Made by a program: the position numbers and the translations under genes. This document shows, in pieces, positions 43,900 through 54,431 of a stretch of DNA of 64,000 nt. The stretch comes from Meghimatium bilineatum (Eukaryota > Mollusca > Gastropoda > Stylommatophora > Philomycidae): the NCBI GenBank assembly GCA_034231615.1, contig CM067306.1, positions 33,624,019 to 33,688,018 on the forward strand. The letters run 5' to 3'. Numbering within the stretch: the stretch's first letter is position 1; each line of letters opens with the position of its first letter. The notes below the pieces were generated by a model. That model searched no databases and had not been told where the DNA came from. It saw only the letters and a list, made by a program, of their open reading frames with translations.

Positions 43900-44345
43900 A
43901 TCATCATTAAGTGCCATCACAGGACTGAATGACAATCTGTTTTCGGGTTATTGCACGTCTTGTCGCTTGATATGCAGTAATACTGTGTCGTGTCAGAATG
44001 TTGGTAACTCCTTCAATCCAGCTTCTTCTTAGTCTACCTCTGTATCTTGATGCTTCGATTTTCACATTGTATGCTCTTGCTGCTGGCCAATAAGGGTTTA
44101 TTCTCATTAGGTGGCAGAATCATTTCAATTTCTGTTTTTCAATATATTTGACCACTGATGTTGTTCCAACAGTTCTTGTAATCTCTTCATTTCTCACATG
44201 ATCTCTTCTTGTTCAGTTTGCTACTTTCCTTAGACATCTCATTTCACACTAATAAGTAGTAAGCTTTTTCTCTTGTTCTTTAGTTAGTGTCCATGTCTGA
44301 CATTGACAACGTAATGTTGGAATGAATATTGAATTTATGATTTGA
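43900..44345 (-). mobile_element. LINE-G 3' part
   Basis: Minus strand reads, with breaks, RCQCQTWTLTKEQEKKL, RNEEITRTVGTTSVVKYIEK and HLMRINPYWPAARAYNVKIE, then RGRLRRSWIEGVTNILTR with a stop. It is the counterpart of 39355-39890. Confidence 0.7.
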
Positions 44346-44404
44346 ATACTGATGTTGCTTTTTCAGCTCAAGTTTAGCTTTGACATAGATGCTAGAGCCA
44401 TCTC

Positions 44405-44725
44405 TAGCTTCAGAAATAGAAACAAACACAGAACAATATAGCCAAAGACTACATGAAATTATCTATGTAACAAACACACACAGAACAATATAGCCAATGA
44501 ATACATGCAATTATGTATGTAACAAACACACTGAACAATACAGCCAAAGACAACATGGAATTATGTAACAAACACAGATGGAACAATATAGGAAGATTAC
44601 ATGAAATTTTGGAACAAACAGAACAATATAGACAAAGACTACATGAAATTGTGTAACAAACACAAAACAATATAGATAAAGATGAATTATGTAACAAACG
44701 AGAAAAATATAGACAAAAACTATAT
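44405..44725. repeat. tandem repeat, period shrinking from 52 to 40 bp
   Basis: GAACAATATAGCCAAAGACT and ATGAAATTATGTAACAAAC recur about seven times. Unit starts near 44431, 44483, 44533, 44581, 44621 and 44663 show shortening units. Confidence 0.85.
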
Positions 44726-44850
44726 TGAATTATGTAGTTTCATTCTCAATTTATTTCCTATTGCTGTCGGTTTCTGATAGTCTCTTCATAATTCCATGTT
44801 GTCTTTTCAAATTCCATATTATTGTTTCACTCTGTGTGTGTGTTAGCCCC

Positions 44851-44890
44851 TATCTTGATAAAAACCTTTTGGTCAAAACATGCATTTGTT
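44851..44890 (+). ncRNA. hammerhead-like core motif, copy 3
   Basis: TATCTTGATAAAAACC, loop TTTT, GGTCAAAACATGCATTTG, then TTCTATCTCATATTTATTC. The stem ACC/GGT differs from the other copies but still pairs. Confidence 0.35.
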
Positions 44891-44954
44891 CTATCTCATA
44901 TTTATTCTATGTACAGTAAATCTGTTATTTGGCATATTTATTGTGTTTCTTCTT

Positions 44955-45075
44955 CTTCTTCTTCAGCGTTCATTCTCCAACTCCCACTGGATATCTCTTG
45001 TAGCAGTACCATGGTCCTACTAGATTTCCAGCAGAATGTAGTCCAGAGAATGGAAATGCGTTTATTGTGTTTAAA
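44955..45075 (-). mobile_element. SINE-alpha 3' fragment
   Basis: TTCTTCTTCTTCAGCGTTCA, CTCCAACTCCCACTGG, CCTACTAGATTTCCAGCAGA and GTCCAGAGAATGGAAATGCG, the complement of the GAA-tailed end. Confidence 0.7.
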
Positions 45076-45424
45076 TCAAGTTCCGTTACTATGTGGTAAA
45101 TAGTTTTACTGCATTCTCACATTCATTCCATTGAGGAATGCAGATTGGTCAAATTCAGAAATGATACCAACTATGATAATGTATAACTAATAACTAATAA
45201 ATAGTAGTACTAATGTCAATGAGAAATATGAACAAGGACCATTTCCATAGTACAATCCCTTATCGAGAAACAAAACGGAACCAGAAATAAACACACACAG
45301 CTGTCAATGCAAAGAGATGGTCTCACAACCCTATCTCATTGCATTAGAAAAGAAAAAATATGAACTGGTCCCTGTTGAGCAGTTGAGTAACTGAGCTGAT
45401 GTGATACCCAAAATAGTGAAATTA

Positions 45425-46030
45425 TTTTAAAATCATGATTTCCTTGTTGAAAGAGGTGTATAGCAATGGGCATGTCAAGTGACTGACAGTGGCTCCACAT
45501 ATATTGAATCTGGTGCATCAGTATACTGATAAAAATTAACTAACTGCATAGGTAACTAAATACGGATATTATGTTATGTGTTTGTTGTTACTGAGGATAT
45601 TTCAAAAAACCTGTACAGGATGTTTGTTGTTGTTGTAATAGTCCTTGTCTCGATCAGTCCGTTCTGGTGACTTTGTGTGCACTGTTTGAATGGCTTGATG
45701 AAATCGCATCTTTTTTGGAGATGCGGTTAATCAAGTACGGAAGAGCGCGTGTTCTATAGTTGCTAGGCGATTTGGTGCCGTTGAACGGACTGGTTCAATT
45801 CCCGTTAGTCTCAAGAATTTTTAAAAATTGTCCTCTAGCTTCCTACTTAAATTTACTTGTATAAACAATATACTGATAGTGTACTAAAGATTTTAATAAA
45901 TTGTTGTTGTTTGCAATCCACATAAACAGAACAGATATAGCATTATCATTGTCTGACCGCCATTGGTCTCTATAACATTATATTGTCAGTTTAACATCAT
46001 ATGCTGAATGATATATACTGAATACTGTTA
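45425..46030. repeat. dispersed repeat (as at 38935) split by an insertion
   Basis: GTTGAAAGAGGTGTATAGCA and CATCAGTATACTGAT lie left of the insertion. AGTGTACTAAAGATTTT, TTGTTTGCAATCCACATAAA and CGCCATTGGTCTCT lie right of it. Confidence 0.65.
45530..45867 (+). mobile_element. inserted element with tRNA-like segment
   Basis: ATACTGATA occurs on both sides (45518-45526 and about 45870-45878), a probable target duplication. Inside, 45740-45825 contains TATAGTTGCTAGGCG (A-box-like) and, 35 bases on, a good B box GGTTCAATTCC. A TGAAATCGCATC/GATGCGGTTAATC inverted repeat precedes it. It may be a tRNA-derived SINE or a tRNA pseudogene carried by one. No cloverleaf is complete. Confidence 0.45.
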
Positions 46031-47034
46031 TTTCTTATTGACATTAGTTTTATTGTTTATTACATAAAATATGCAGCTCTAGTGTTGTCTCAGTATATTC
46101 TCCAGTCAATGGTTTATTAGTATTGTTTCTTAAATTCAAAAAACTTTGTAACTCAAGTTGCAATGCAAATTATTGTTATTTGAATTGACCTGGTTCACAT
46201 CTTATCTGATATCTTCAGATTTTTTCAATAATTCCTCAAAACCTCTTAATAATATTGTTTATTTATCCATGACACATCAGATCTATCATATTTTATATTC
46301 ATATTTGTTACCTCATAGCATGAAGGCCTAATGGTCCCACCCATAATACATCTAAATCATATTTTATATTCATGTTTGTCACCTCACAACATTAAAACCT
46401 AATACTCTGTTCAGCACAAATGACAAATAGTCCATGCTTGTTTGTGGTCCTTGAGGAATTTGCATGCTTGTGCAATTTGTGTATTGGTATATGCCTATTT
46501 GTTTACCTATTTATACTCATACAGTCAAATCTCATTACAACAACATGAACAAAAAATTGAAGAAAATTAATGAAAGCAAGTGCATAATATATACCCGGTA
46601 CATATATATTAAAAGATTTTAAACTTGTAAAAGGTTATTTAGCTATTTAGCAAGCTTGCATGATGATAGATGCTTGTATTGTGGCTGTTTCACTTTTTGT
46701 AGAAAGCTATGTCCTTTGTTTTGATATTTTTCTGCGACTGTCATTAGTATTTCTGGTCAAGTTGTATAATTACAGATTAAGAAGATGCACAATTTGTATC
46801 TGCTCAAGTTGTACAATCTTACTATTTCTGTGTTGAAAATAATTTGAGCTGGAGATTTTTCAAACCCATCTCTCTCTAAAACACAATTGATGTGGAGAAT
46901 GTGTGTTTATATGTATCTAATTTATATGTATCAGATGAAGATCTTAGATCAATACATCAACCTTTTTCATCCTTATTCATAATGTAAATATTTTTCTCAT
47001 CAAGTCATTTTCACATTCATACCAAGGGTGCAAC
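46031..47034. other. intergenic, little recognised
   Basis: CAGTCAAATCTCATTACAAC at 46512 resembles one end of a pogo-like element, but no opposite end was found. 46260-46400 has a short direct repeat (ATATTTTATATTCAT). A hammerhead-like motif lies at 46930. Confidence 0.4.
46930..46962 (+). ncRNA. hammerhead-like core motif, copy 4
   Basis: TATCAGATGAAGATC, loop TTA, GATCAATACATCAACC, then a T-rich stretch. CAGATGAAG is close to the CUGAUGA core and the GATC/GATC stem pairs. Confidence 0.35.
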
Positions 47035-47312
47035 ATCTTGTGAATAGAAGAGTAATGCATCAGCTCAACATCGAAGAGTAGCTAGAAAGTCACTGGTAGA
47101 TCAAAAATAACACAGTTATCATGATCTATAACACAAAATCTACAGTTATCATCCCATGCCTGAACTGTCCAAGGATATTTACAACCAGAATAGAGGGCGT
47201 ATTAGCCATCTACGAACTCTTAGTCAAGAATATAACTGTAACTTAATTTTAAAAGTGGATGCAACAAATTGTCCTCATCATCAGGTGATGGATGAACAAC
47301 AACAACAACATT
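47035..47312 (+). mobile_element. LINE-C 3' end, old copy
   Basis: Broken frames keep the finger block: CATGCCTGAACTGTCCAAGG, ACAACCAGAATAGAGG and TTAGCCATCTACGAACTC. The 3' end has CATCA-loop-TGATG, GGATGAACAACAACAACA. Confidence 0.72.
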
Positions 47313-47514
47313 TTTATTAGTAGTGGTGGGTATTTGTAGCATATATTTAATAATTCACTATAATTACTTGTGTTTTATAAGCCTATGTTTTTACAATTAG
47401 AAATAGCTTTTCTTGAATGTAAATAATCTGTACAGCTTTGTACTCAGTTGTCTTACTTGCCATGTCTTCATTCTATATTTGTTTCCATCCGAAGGAAGTA
47501 TTTTTTGTTGTTGT

Positions 47515-48030
47515 GAAGACATGTTATCTAGTCGTGTTGCATGATACCATGGTTGTTGGTGGGCCTATTGGCCCATGTATCTCCGGCTGCAGCACCAGTG
47601 ATTTCTTGGGCAGGACTGTGGTCCTACTCAATGTCAGTGATGGCCAGATCAATCTTAATTTCCAGCTTCTGTTGGCTGGACTAAGCCTTATCTCCACTTC
47701 AGGGAGTTGGTCTTGATGGGGAAAGGAAGTATGAGCAATGAAGCATTGATGAGGAAAGGAAGTATGAGCAATGAAGCATTGATGAGGAAAGGAAGTATGA
47801 GCAATGAAGCATTGATGAGGAAAGGAAGTATGAGCAATGAAGCATTGATGAGGAAAGGAAGTATGAGCAATGAAGCTTTGATGGAGAAAGGAAGTAAGAG
47901 CAATGAAGCATTGATGGAGAAAGGAAGTATGAGCAATGAAGCATTGATCGAGAAAGGAAGTATGAGAAATGAAGCTTCTGTTTGTTGTGTTAAATGAGGG
48001 ATGTCCTACACAGTGACGGATGAACAACAA
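47515..48030 (+). mobile_element. R180 repeat with internal 33-bp array and LINE-C-like tail
   Basis: Left part 47515-47705 is R180 (GTGTTGCATGATACCATGG, TGTTGGCTGGACTAAGCC). The 33-bp array follows. The right end, CAGTGACGGATGAACAACAA, is the tail type seen on LINE-C and S1. It is possibly a SINE that grew an internal tandem array. Confidence 0.5.
47707..47985. repeat. 33-bp tandem repeat, about eight units
   Basis: Unit GGAAAGGAAGTATGAGCAAT then GAAGCATTGATGA. The period is 11 codons, so five of six frames stay open across it. That explains the overlapping open frames on both strands here; I do not call them genes. Confidence 0.95.
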
Positions 48031-48169
48031 CATTTTTTAATAAGCGGTCATTATTAGGTCATTAACAATTATTATTGTTACATTAGGTCATTATTTAATA
48101 AGCAGACAACTTAAACTCTCAATGAAGTCGTATGACATGCATTGAGAAGAAACTTCCTGCTCAGAAGTG

Positions 48170-48300
48170 TTCTTAATTCTTGATTAGAAACCAGCATCAT
48201 GGCACATTCCCATAAGTAGGCCTACTCTACTCTCCATTCCAGCAGCCATCCAAGAATATGCAGACTTAAAGTCTCAGTCAGATGTTGATTATGTGATCTT
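48170..48300 (-). mobile_element. RNase H-type LINE C-terminal fragment (as at 15900)
   Basis: TTCTTGATTAGAAACCAGC, CACATTCCCATAAGT and CCATTCCAGCAGCCATCCA match 15990-16085. Confidence 0.45.
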
Positions 48301-48559
48301 CATAACTTTCTAGAGAGGACACACTGTCTCGCCTCATCTCTGGTTATCCCCATATCTGTAATTTTTTGTATGTGCACATTACCACCTTCAGCATCATCTT
48401 CTTCACTCTGTTGCCAATCAATGCCCTTGCTATGTCAGCCATATCTCTCTTCAATACTGTGTCATCAACCATAGCATTGCCCACTAATGACTCCACTCAT
48501 TTGTTTCCTCTGCCCCGCATGACCAGAGCAGTATATCCATGTAATACCTTGGACACATG

Positions 48560-51015
48560 GTCGCCACGATAGATCTAGAAGATGCTTACAACAGTCAGGT
48601 TCAGGCAGCTGATACATTTGCTAAGTGAACTCAGCATCGACTCATGGATAATGGAAAGCAATGATGCTAATGTACAGACCTGTTGCTCTGAGATTGGGAT
48701 CCTGGACATCAGAACTATAGCACCAGGATTTCCACTAGGATTGCCACTATCACCTGTACTCTTTAACGTCTACACATACAAAATAGTGCTATTTCAGGAG
48801 GCTGGACCCGGCAGGATACTAACATATCCGGATGAACTCTTGATGTGCAGGTAAACAAAAACAGAAGAAACATGATTCTTAGCGCCCAGAGTAATATAGA
48901 ACATTTGTTGCTCTGGCAGACTTTAAGGCAGTCATCAATCTCACCAAGGCGAAGATCGTCTGGTTCTCGCTGAACAACAACATGGTCACAGACACAGTGC
49001 CAGCAGCCATCTGCATGGACATCAATATTGACAGGGAACAGACTATGAAATATCTAGGCATCACTTTCGATAGAAGTCTGTCTTTTGTGAAAAATGTGGA
49101 CAATGTCATTCAGAAAGCTATAAAGGGTGTCAGTGCAGTCAAAATCATGGCAACTGCACAGATGCCACAGCAAACCCTTTTTCAGATGATGCATGCAGTG
49201 GTATTATATGTGTTGAACTATTAGGTTTACTTACACTGTCGCAAACGCAGGTGGATAGACTGGAGAAAGTTCAAAATAAGGCTATGAGAACTGTCCTAGG
49301 ATACACAAGAGGTACACCTATTGCGACCATGATGTTTTTTCATAGACCTACTGAGCAGCAAAGCAAAACATAAAATAGCTAAAATTAAAGAATACTTCAA
49401 AGTCACCAATAATGATCATCACCTCTTACACCAATCTCTAGACAACACAAAAGGTGTATCAAGAGAGAAAGGTCTTGAATGGTAGAATCAGATGACACCC
49501 TACTTAGAGTTTGTGAGCTGGAGGAAATGGGAAGAGGCTGTGAATGGATGACATGTGGCAAAGATAGAATGTTATTGACAACAGTTGTGATACAGGTCGG
49601 AAGAGAGTTTCGCGACTGGGCTGCCAACAGAACAGAGGGAATGATTCAAGAACTCATACTTCAGCACTCGAAACCACATGATACAATAATTTACACAGAT
49701 GGCTAAGTAACACAAGAGACATTACATGACTACAACACGTCTATATCGATCAGAGGTCGTCCTATTTGCAACTTGCATTTCGCTGATGATATTGATCTTA
49801 TAGCTGGGTCAGAACAATCATTGCAAGAATTAACATCAAAGTTAGAAAAAGTTACCAGCAAGTACGGAATGGAAATCAATTCAGATAAGAGCAAAATCTT
49901 GGTAAACAGCAGAGACACAGAAAACCAGACTAATATCATGATGAATGGACACAAGCTTGAAAAGGTGAATACCTTCAAATACCTCGGATCCAGTATATGC
50001 AGCGATGGTAAATGCAAAGCGGAACTAAAAATAAGGCTGGAGATGGCTTTAGCGTCCTTGTCAAGGCTAACTGTGATTTGGAAAAGCAACATCAGTGTTG
50101 GAGTGAAAATAAAACTGTATAGGTCGCTGGTGTTTTCTGTTGTGTTGTATGGTTGTGAGAGTTGAACACTCACTGCGGACATGGAGAGAAGATTACAGGC
50201 TTTAGAGTGTAAATGCTACAGAAGAATTCTACGAATTTCCTATAGGGAACATAAGACCAATGTGTACGTAAGAAATAAAATAGAGATGTGTGCAGGTGTC
50301 CAGGAGCCATTATTTTGAATAGTGAAACGACGAAAACTAGCATGGTTCGGACATGTATGCAGGCACGATTCCTTGTCAAAAATAATACTGCAGGGAACTG
50401 TCAAGGGTGGAAGAAGCAGAGGAGGACAAATAAAGACATGGATAGACAACATCAAGGAATGGACAGGGCTAGATATTTCCACACTCATCCGCATCGCTGA
50501 GGATAGAATTCCCTGGAGGACTCTGTGTGCTGAAGCATCCAATGTGGTACCCCTATGACCCTGAAGGGTTATGGGTTTTATTGATTGATTGAAGTAACAC
50601 AAAAAACAAACAGGTGTCATTGGGGGTTTCGTGGCCTACCAAAATGGCAGGAAATTAGCTGAGAAGTCAGCTGTGTATCCCACTACAACATCGAGTATGA
50701 GAATGGAAATAGAAACAATGACAGCATCTCTCACTTGGCTGGTGTAGCAGCCACCAACATACTTAGTGATAATATCAGACACTCAAAGTATGCTGTACAA
50801 AATAGAAAAGTGTATGATCAGAATGAATGGGACACTCTGCTCAAGAATGCACAAAACATTACATGGATCCTACTGTTCAGGTCATGCTAGATTCAGGGGA
50901 AATGAAAGGGCTGGTGTGTTGGCTGGTAAAGCCGTGGCGAATGGCACAGAGATACGAAGAGACAGGATTGAATTGAACATGTTGGATATTTACTATGTGT
51001 GTATGTAGAAACCAT
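48560..51015 (+). mobile_element. LINE-A, decayed, split by LINE-D
   Basis: It starts at RT motif A (GCCACGATAGATCTAGAAGA, TIDLEDAYN), then the GFPLGLPLSPVLFNVYT motif B and LTYPDELLM motif C, again with Glu after the Asp. MKYLGITFDRSLSF and RTVLGYTRGTPIA follow. The YTDG of RNase H (49692-49703) is where LINE-D entered. After 50602 come CHWGFRGLPKWQ-like text and CSGHARFRGNERAGVLAGKA. Many stops. Confidence 0.82.
49716..50591 (+). mobile_element. LINE-D, best copy, 5'-truncated
   Basis: Target duplication AAGTAACACAA at 49705-49715 and 50592-50602. A 130-codon frame gives HFADDIDLIAGSEQSLQEL (motif C), KYGMEINSDKSKILVNSRDT, NTFKYLGSSICSDGKCKAEL and YRSLVFSVVLYGCES, then TAG in place of Trp. 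Then come LECKCYRRILRISYREHKTN, RRKLAWFGHVCRHDSLSKII, GRSRGGQIKTWIDNIKEW and LCAEASNVVPL with a stop. The 3' end is GGGTTATGGGTTTTATTGAT with ATTG repeats. It is RTE-like by its C-terminus. Confidence 0.88.
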
Positions 51016-51184
51016 GTTCCAAATCTTTCATGTGGACAACATCCAATCACATGAAAGCCTACAACTATTTCATTGTATCACTGTTGGCCACTTCTAGCCA
51101 CACAGTTCATATGACTAAAAGATAAAGGAATGTCCCATGGCAGCAATCTGACATCAGGGATGAAGATAATTCTTCATATATATT

Positions 51185-51312
51185 CAAAGCCACAGCAACT
51201 ATTATGTGAGATGGTCAGTTCCCTTCCTTGCTGTTTTCACCTTCCCCAACTCATGCTTCAAGTACCCAATTACGGCTCTCTATCAACTAGGCTACTACGC
51301 TCCTCACTACAT
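51185..51312 (-). mobile_element. tRNA-headed SINE fragment (as at 27680)
   Basis: GATGGTCAGTTCCCTTCCTT, CCAACTCATG, then CTATCAACTAGGCTACTACG, the complement of the A-box region. Confidence 0.55.
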
Positions 51313-51399
51313 AGTTTTAATTCATGTCTGCAACAAAATGTGAATAGTCAGAAAGTTAGTGTGAATGATATGTACAGGAAAATAAAAAACAAATGTGAT

Positions 51400-51468
51400 A
51401 CTATATCTATATATATAAATGTGATACTATATCTATATATATAAATGTGATACTATATCTATATATAT
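51400..51468. repeat. 26-bp AT-rich tandem repeat, interrupted
   Basis: Unit ATCTATATATATAAATGTGA then TACTAT. About three units, then the 612-bp repeat, then one more unit at 52081-52106. Confidence 0.93.
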
Positions 51469-52080
51469 GGTTGGTTGGTTGCTGATCCAGTGGTCCATGG
51501 GCTCATGCCCTTTGACCTAATGCCATTAGATGGCATTATATTGCTGGGAAGTCTGTGGATTTTCGGCCCACCCCGGGACAGAGCCAGAGAATAACTATCA
51601 CACCTCCAGGAAGGTAGGTTTCAACCTATGCACTGCGCCTAGCCACTGTAGCCAAGATAGGATTCACTGTGCTCATTCCCCGCCACCAATTGACTACTGG
51701 TTATGCCGAACTTCACTACAGCTCCAGGCATGCAACCAAATGTTCAAGTCAAAAGGATTGTCACGTCCTGAGTCACTGTGCCTCTATGATGGGCCTCAGC
51801 CATAGGAAAAACAGTGATGTCAGTTTCCTCATCCTCAGTGCTGCACAGTACATCTCTGGATCCCTCCCAACCACAGAGGGTGCATACATATATATTCAGG
51901 CAAACATGAAAAACATTTCAACAACAAAACAAAATCATAACTGTATAGATGACATGCCATGAAGCTTCTATAAGAAGATAACCTCAATATAACGGCATGT
52001 CATCCACTAAGGTTTTCTGTTGCATGGATGGTATGTCTAGTGGGCCATTGGTGAGACCCACAGACGCAACCACATGCGTA
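51469..52080 (-). mobile_element. 612-bp repeat, copy 2, with target duplication
   Basis: ATCTATATATAT at 51457-51468 and 52081-52092 flanks it. On the + strand it begins with GGTT repeats (complement of the tail), then GCTGATCCAGTGGTCCATGG, CCACCCCGGGACAGAGCC, CATGCCATGAAGCTTCTATA, and ends CAACCACATGCGTA. It is very similar to 9190-9797, so recently active as judged by eye. Confidence 0.85.
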
Positions 52081-52109
52081 ATCTATATATATAAATGTGA
52101 TACTATATA

Positions 52110-52200
52110 TTTGGGCATCTACGAACTCACAAACCAAATTAGATAATTACCAATATTAATTAATTTTTAAAAAAAAGGAGGAGGAACATCATCATCATCA
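52110..52200 (+). mobile_element. LINE-C-type tail fragment
   Basis: GGGCATCTACGAACTCACAA matches the finger block end (ISHQRTH). The stretch ends GGAGGAACATCATCATCATC, a tail intermediate between LINE-C and S1. Confidence 0.5.
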
Positions 52201-52214
52201 TCATATCTATCAAG

Positions 52215-52885
52215 ATTTGATTCGGCAGATGATGTTAGATGTGATACTAATGACCCTTAAGTACTCACGGCAGACAGTGAAAGGAATCAGGCTTTTGAAT
52301 ATAAGTGCTATATACATGTGTTTAAGAATTATTTTTTGTGTCTTTTCTTATATATTAATCAGCTTTCATTCTCAAACTCTTGCTGGATATCTATTGTAGC
52401 AGGACAATGGTGTTGATAGATTTCCAGCACAATGTAGTTGACAGAATCAAAATGCGTTGTTTTTATTATCATATTTTATCATATTTATTTGCGTCAATGA
52501 CCTGACAGATCCATCTTTGGTGTGAATTTGTTATATAGAACATGACAGGTATACAGTATTCATATGGCAGCAAATAAACACAGTTGTAGGTTATCAAGAT
52601 GCACTTTTAACCATGGTGAAATGCAGTGAAATTCTTTGTTTTTTTACATGCACTGAGACACAACTCATTATATAAAAATATTTTGCAAGGGACAGTCAAG
52701 AGTGGAAGGAGAAGATGCAATCAAAGAACATCCTTGATTGACAATATCAAGGAATGGTTTGGGCATGATTTTTCTATACTCATTCGAATGACTGAAGACA
52801 GTAGTGTTTGGAAAGATTTGTGTGGTGTCTCCAGTGTGATACATGTACGAACCTGACAGGTTATAAGTCATATTATGATATCAAG
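52215..52885 (+). mobile_element. LINE-D fragment with SINE-alpha inside
   Basis: LINE-D text GGCTTTTGAATATAAGTGCT (AFEYKC) precedes and TATATAGAACATGACAGG follows a minus SINE-alpha fragment at 52360-52455 (CTCAAACTCTTGCTGGATAT, TAGATTTCCAGCACAATG). Then RHNSLYKNILQGTVKSGRRR and LIDNIKEWFGHDFSILIRM, ending ACCTGACAGGTTATAAGTC. Confidence 0.72.
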
Positions 52886-52974
52886 AAAAGACAACTAGAA
52901 TGACTCAAGAGATTTCAATACCTTGGTTCTCTTATCAACCTCCTTCTAAATTCTTCATAACAATAACCATTACT

Positions 52975-53050
52975 GCTTGATAAGAGAACCTGCAGGAAAT
53001 CAACAGAGAAACAGTGGGAGTTTGAGAATGAAAGCTGAAGAAGATTCTCC
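52975..53050 (+). mobile_element. SINE-alpha 3' fragment
   Basis: CTTGATAAGAGAACCTGCAG, CAGTGGGAGTTTGAGAATGA, AAGCTGAAGAAGA. Confidence 0.55.
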
Positions 53051-53334
53051 AAGAAAATTGCCTTTATCCTCAACATTTGCATGTATGTGAGATTACCAAA
53101 TATAAAGTAGAAAGATTGTCACGTTTGCAAAAATATTTGTTATTGTATTGTAATATTTATGAGTTTCGTGGCATTTGGATGTCTCATTGGTTTGCCATTG
53201 CCTTCATCTGATTTTCATTGCAATATATATCTTATTGTATTTTAACATTTATGAGATTTTGGGCATTTGTATATGTGTCAGTAGTTTGCCATAGCTTTTA
53301 TTGATTTTTGTTTTCCTTGCAAGACCTGAATAAT

Positions 53335-53575
53335 ATAGAAAAATGCAAAATAAAATATTTTGGATATCTACAAATACAAAAAGAAAGATTAATCATGGAA
53401 GGAATGGTCACATGAAGGAGAACAAGAGGCTGCCCAAGATGTTGATGGACACAGGATATCAAAGAGCTTTTTAAATGACACTGAAAGAAGCATAACAGCT
53501 TGCACAGAACTGAGAGGATTACAGAGTGGCAGTCAGGATAATGCTCTGTGCAGGACAAGTAACATAGATGATTTT
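53335..53575 (+). mobile_element. LINE-K C-terminal fragment
   Basis: Broken frame KYFGYLQIQKERLIMEGMVT, then TRGCPRCWWTQDIKELF. Matches the copy at 61425-61865. Confidence 0.6.
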
Positions 53576-53809
53576 AACATTTGAAAATAGATTTGTCACA
53601 ATAATTTCTCTTTTTATACATTCATCTTCAACTTTCCAGTACTGGTAGTGTTACCAGAGATCAATTAAGGGAGGTTAGTTTAGTAAGACATTAATTGCAA
53701 TGTATGTTGTAAGAAATGACTAAGGAGAGCTACTTGGTTACTCTCTATATTAACACAAGACAAAGCAGAAAATTATCACCTAATCCGCCAGCGTGTTTCT
53801 GGAACTCAA

Positions 53810-54035
53810 GTGGGGAGCAAAGAATAGCAATGCTTTGACCTGCCATACATGTTGTAAAAGGTGATTAAGGAAGTTTGAGGTTAACTGTCTCATCTTATAA
53901 AAGATCACAGTGACCCGGAATCCACACTGAAGTAGGAATAGTCAAACCAGATATCACAACTAATCCTGTAACCATGACACAACACACTCAATTGTTTGGA
54001 CTACATCTGTTAGCCAGCATGAGTTTGAGAACAAA
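53810..54035 (+). mobile_element. SINE-alpha copy, diverged
   Basis: GTGGGGAGCAAAGAATAGCA, CATGTTGTAAAAGGTGATTA, AACTGTCTCATC, AACCATGACACAACACACTC, GAGTTTGAGAACAAATGG. Confidence 0.68.
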
Positions 54036-54104
54036 TGGTTGTTATAAACCAGTTCTTGTTATTGCATACTTATCCATGTATAACCTGCTAGTCTGTGTGA
54101 CAGA

Positions 54105-54390
54105 GGAGCTTTGGGGATCTCTATGGTGTAGTGATTAAGCCATTCACTTTGTGTTCAAGAGGTCATGGGTTTGAATTCAGATTGCTTCTTTTTATTTACA
54201 AAGTGGATTTTTCTGAGATCCCTGGTGATTATTTATTGAGACTACGGAGTTACGTGCTATGAGTGGTACTCTCAAAAAATGTCATGCAGCTTCTTTGAGA
54301 TGGACAGAGTATATGTGTGGTAACCTGAGTACAAAGAAGTCTATGCTCTATGAGCCCTTTTTGAGATGATCTAGTCAATCAATAGCCCTG
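54105..54390 (+). mobile_element. tRNA-derived SINE with A and B boxes
   Basis: GGGGATCTCTATGGTGTAGT begins a tRNA-like head. The A box is TGGTGTAGTGATTAAG, and 35 bases later the B box region is GGTCATGGGTTTGAATTC. A tRNA-unrelated body follows to about 54390. No tail is clear. Confidence 0.68.
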
Positions 54391-54431
54391 ATATGTTGTC
54401 TTCATTTGGTCATGGTTTTGTAACTACAGAT

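Noticed and set aside
44449-44697. Minus-strand frame with repeated Cys-rich segments
   Set aside because: It follows the 40-52-bp tandem repeat; the residues are a by-product of the array.
46512-46560. Lone CAGTCAAATCTCATTAC end resembling a pogo-like element
   Set aside because: No matching inverted end was found within several kilobases.
47524-48033. Long open frames on both strands over the 33-bp array
   Set aside because: A period divisible by three without stops keeps five frames open. Nothing resembles a protein family.
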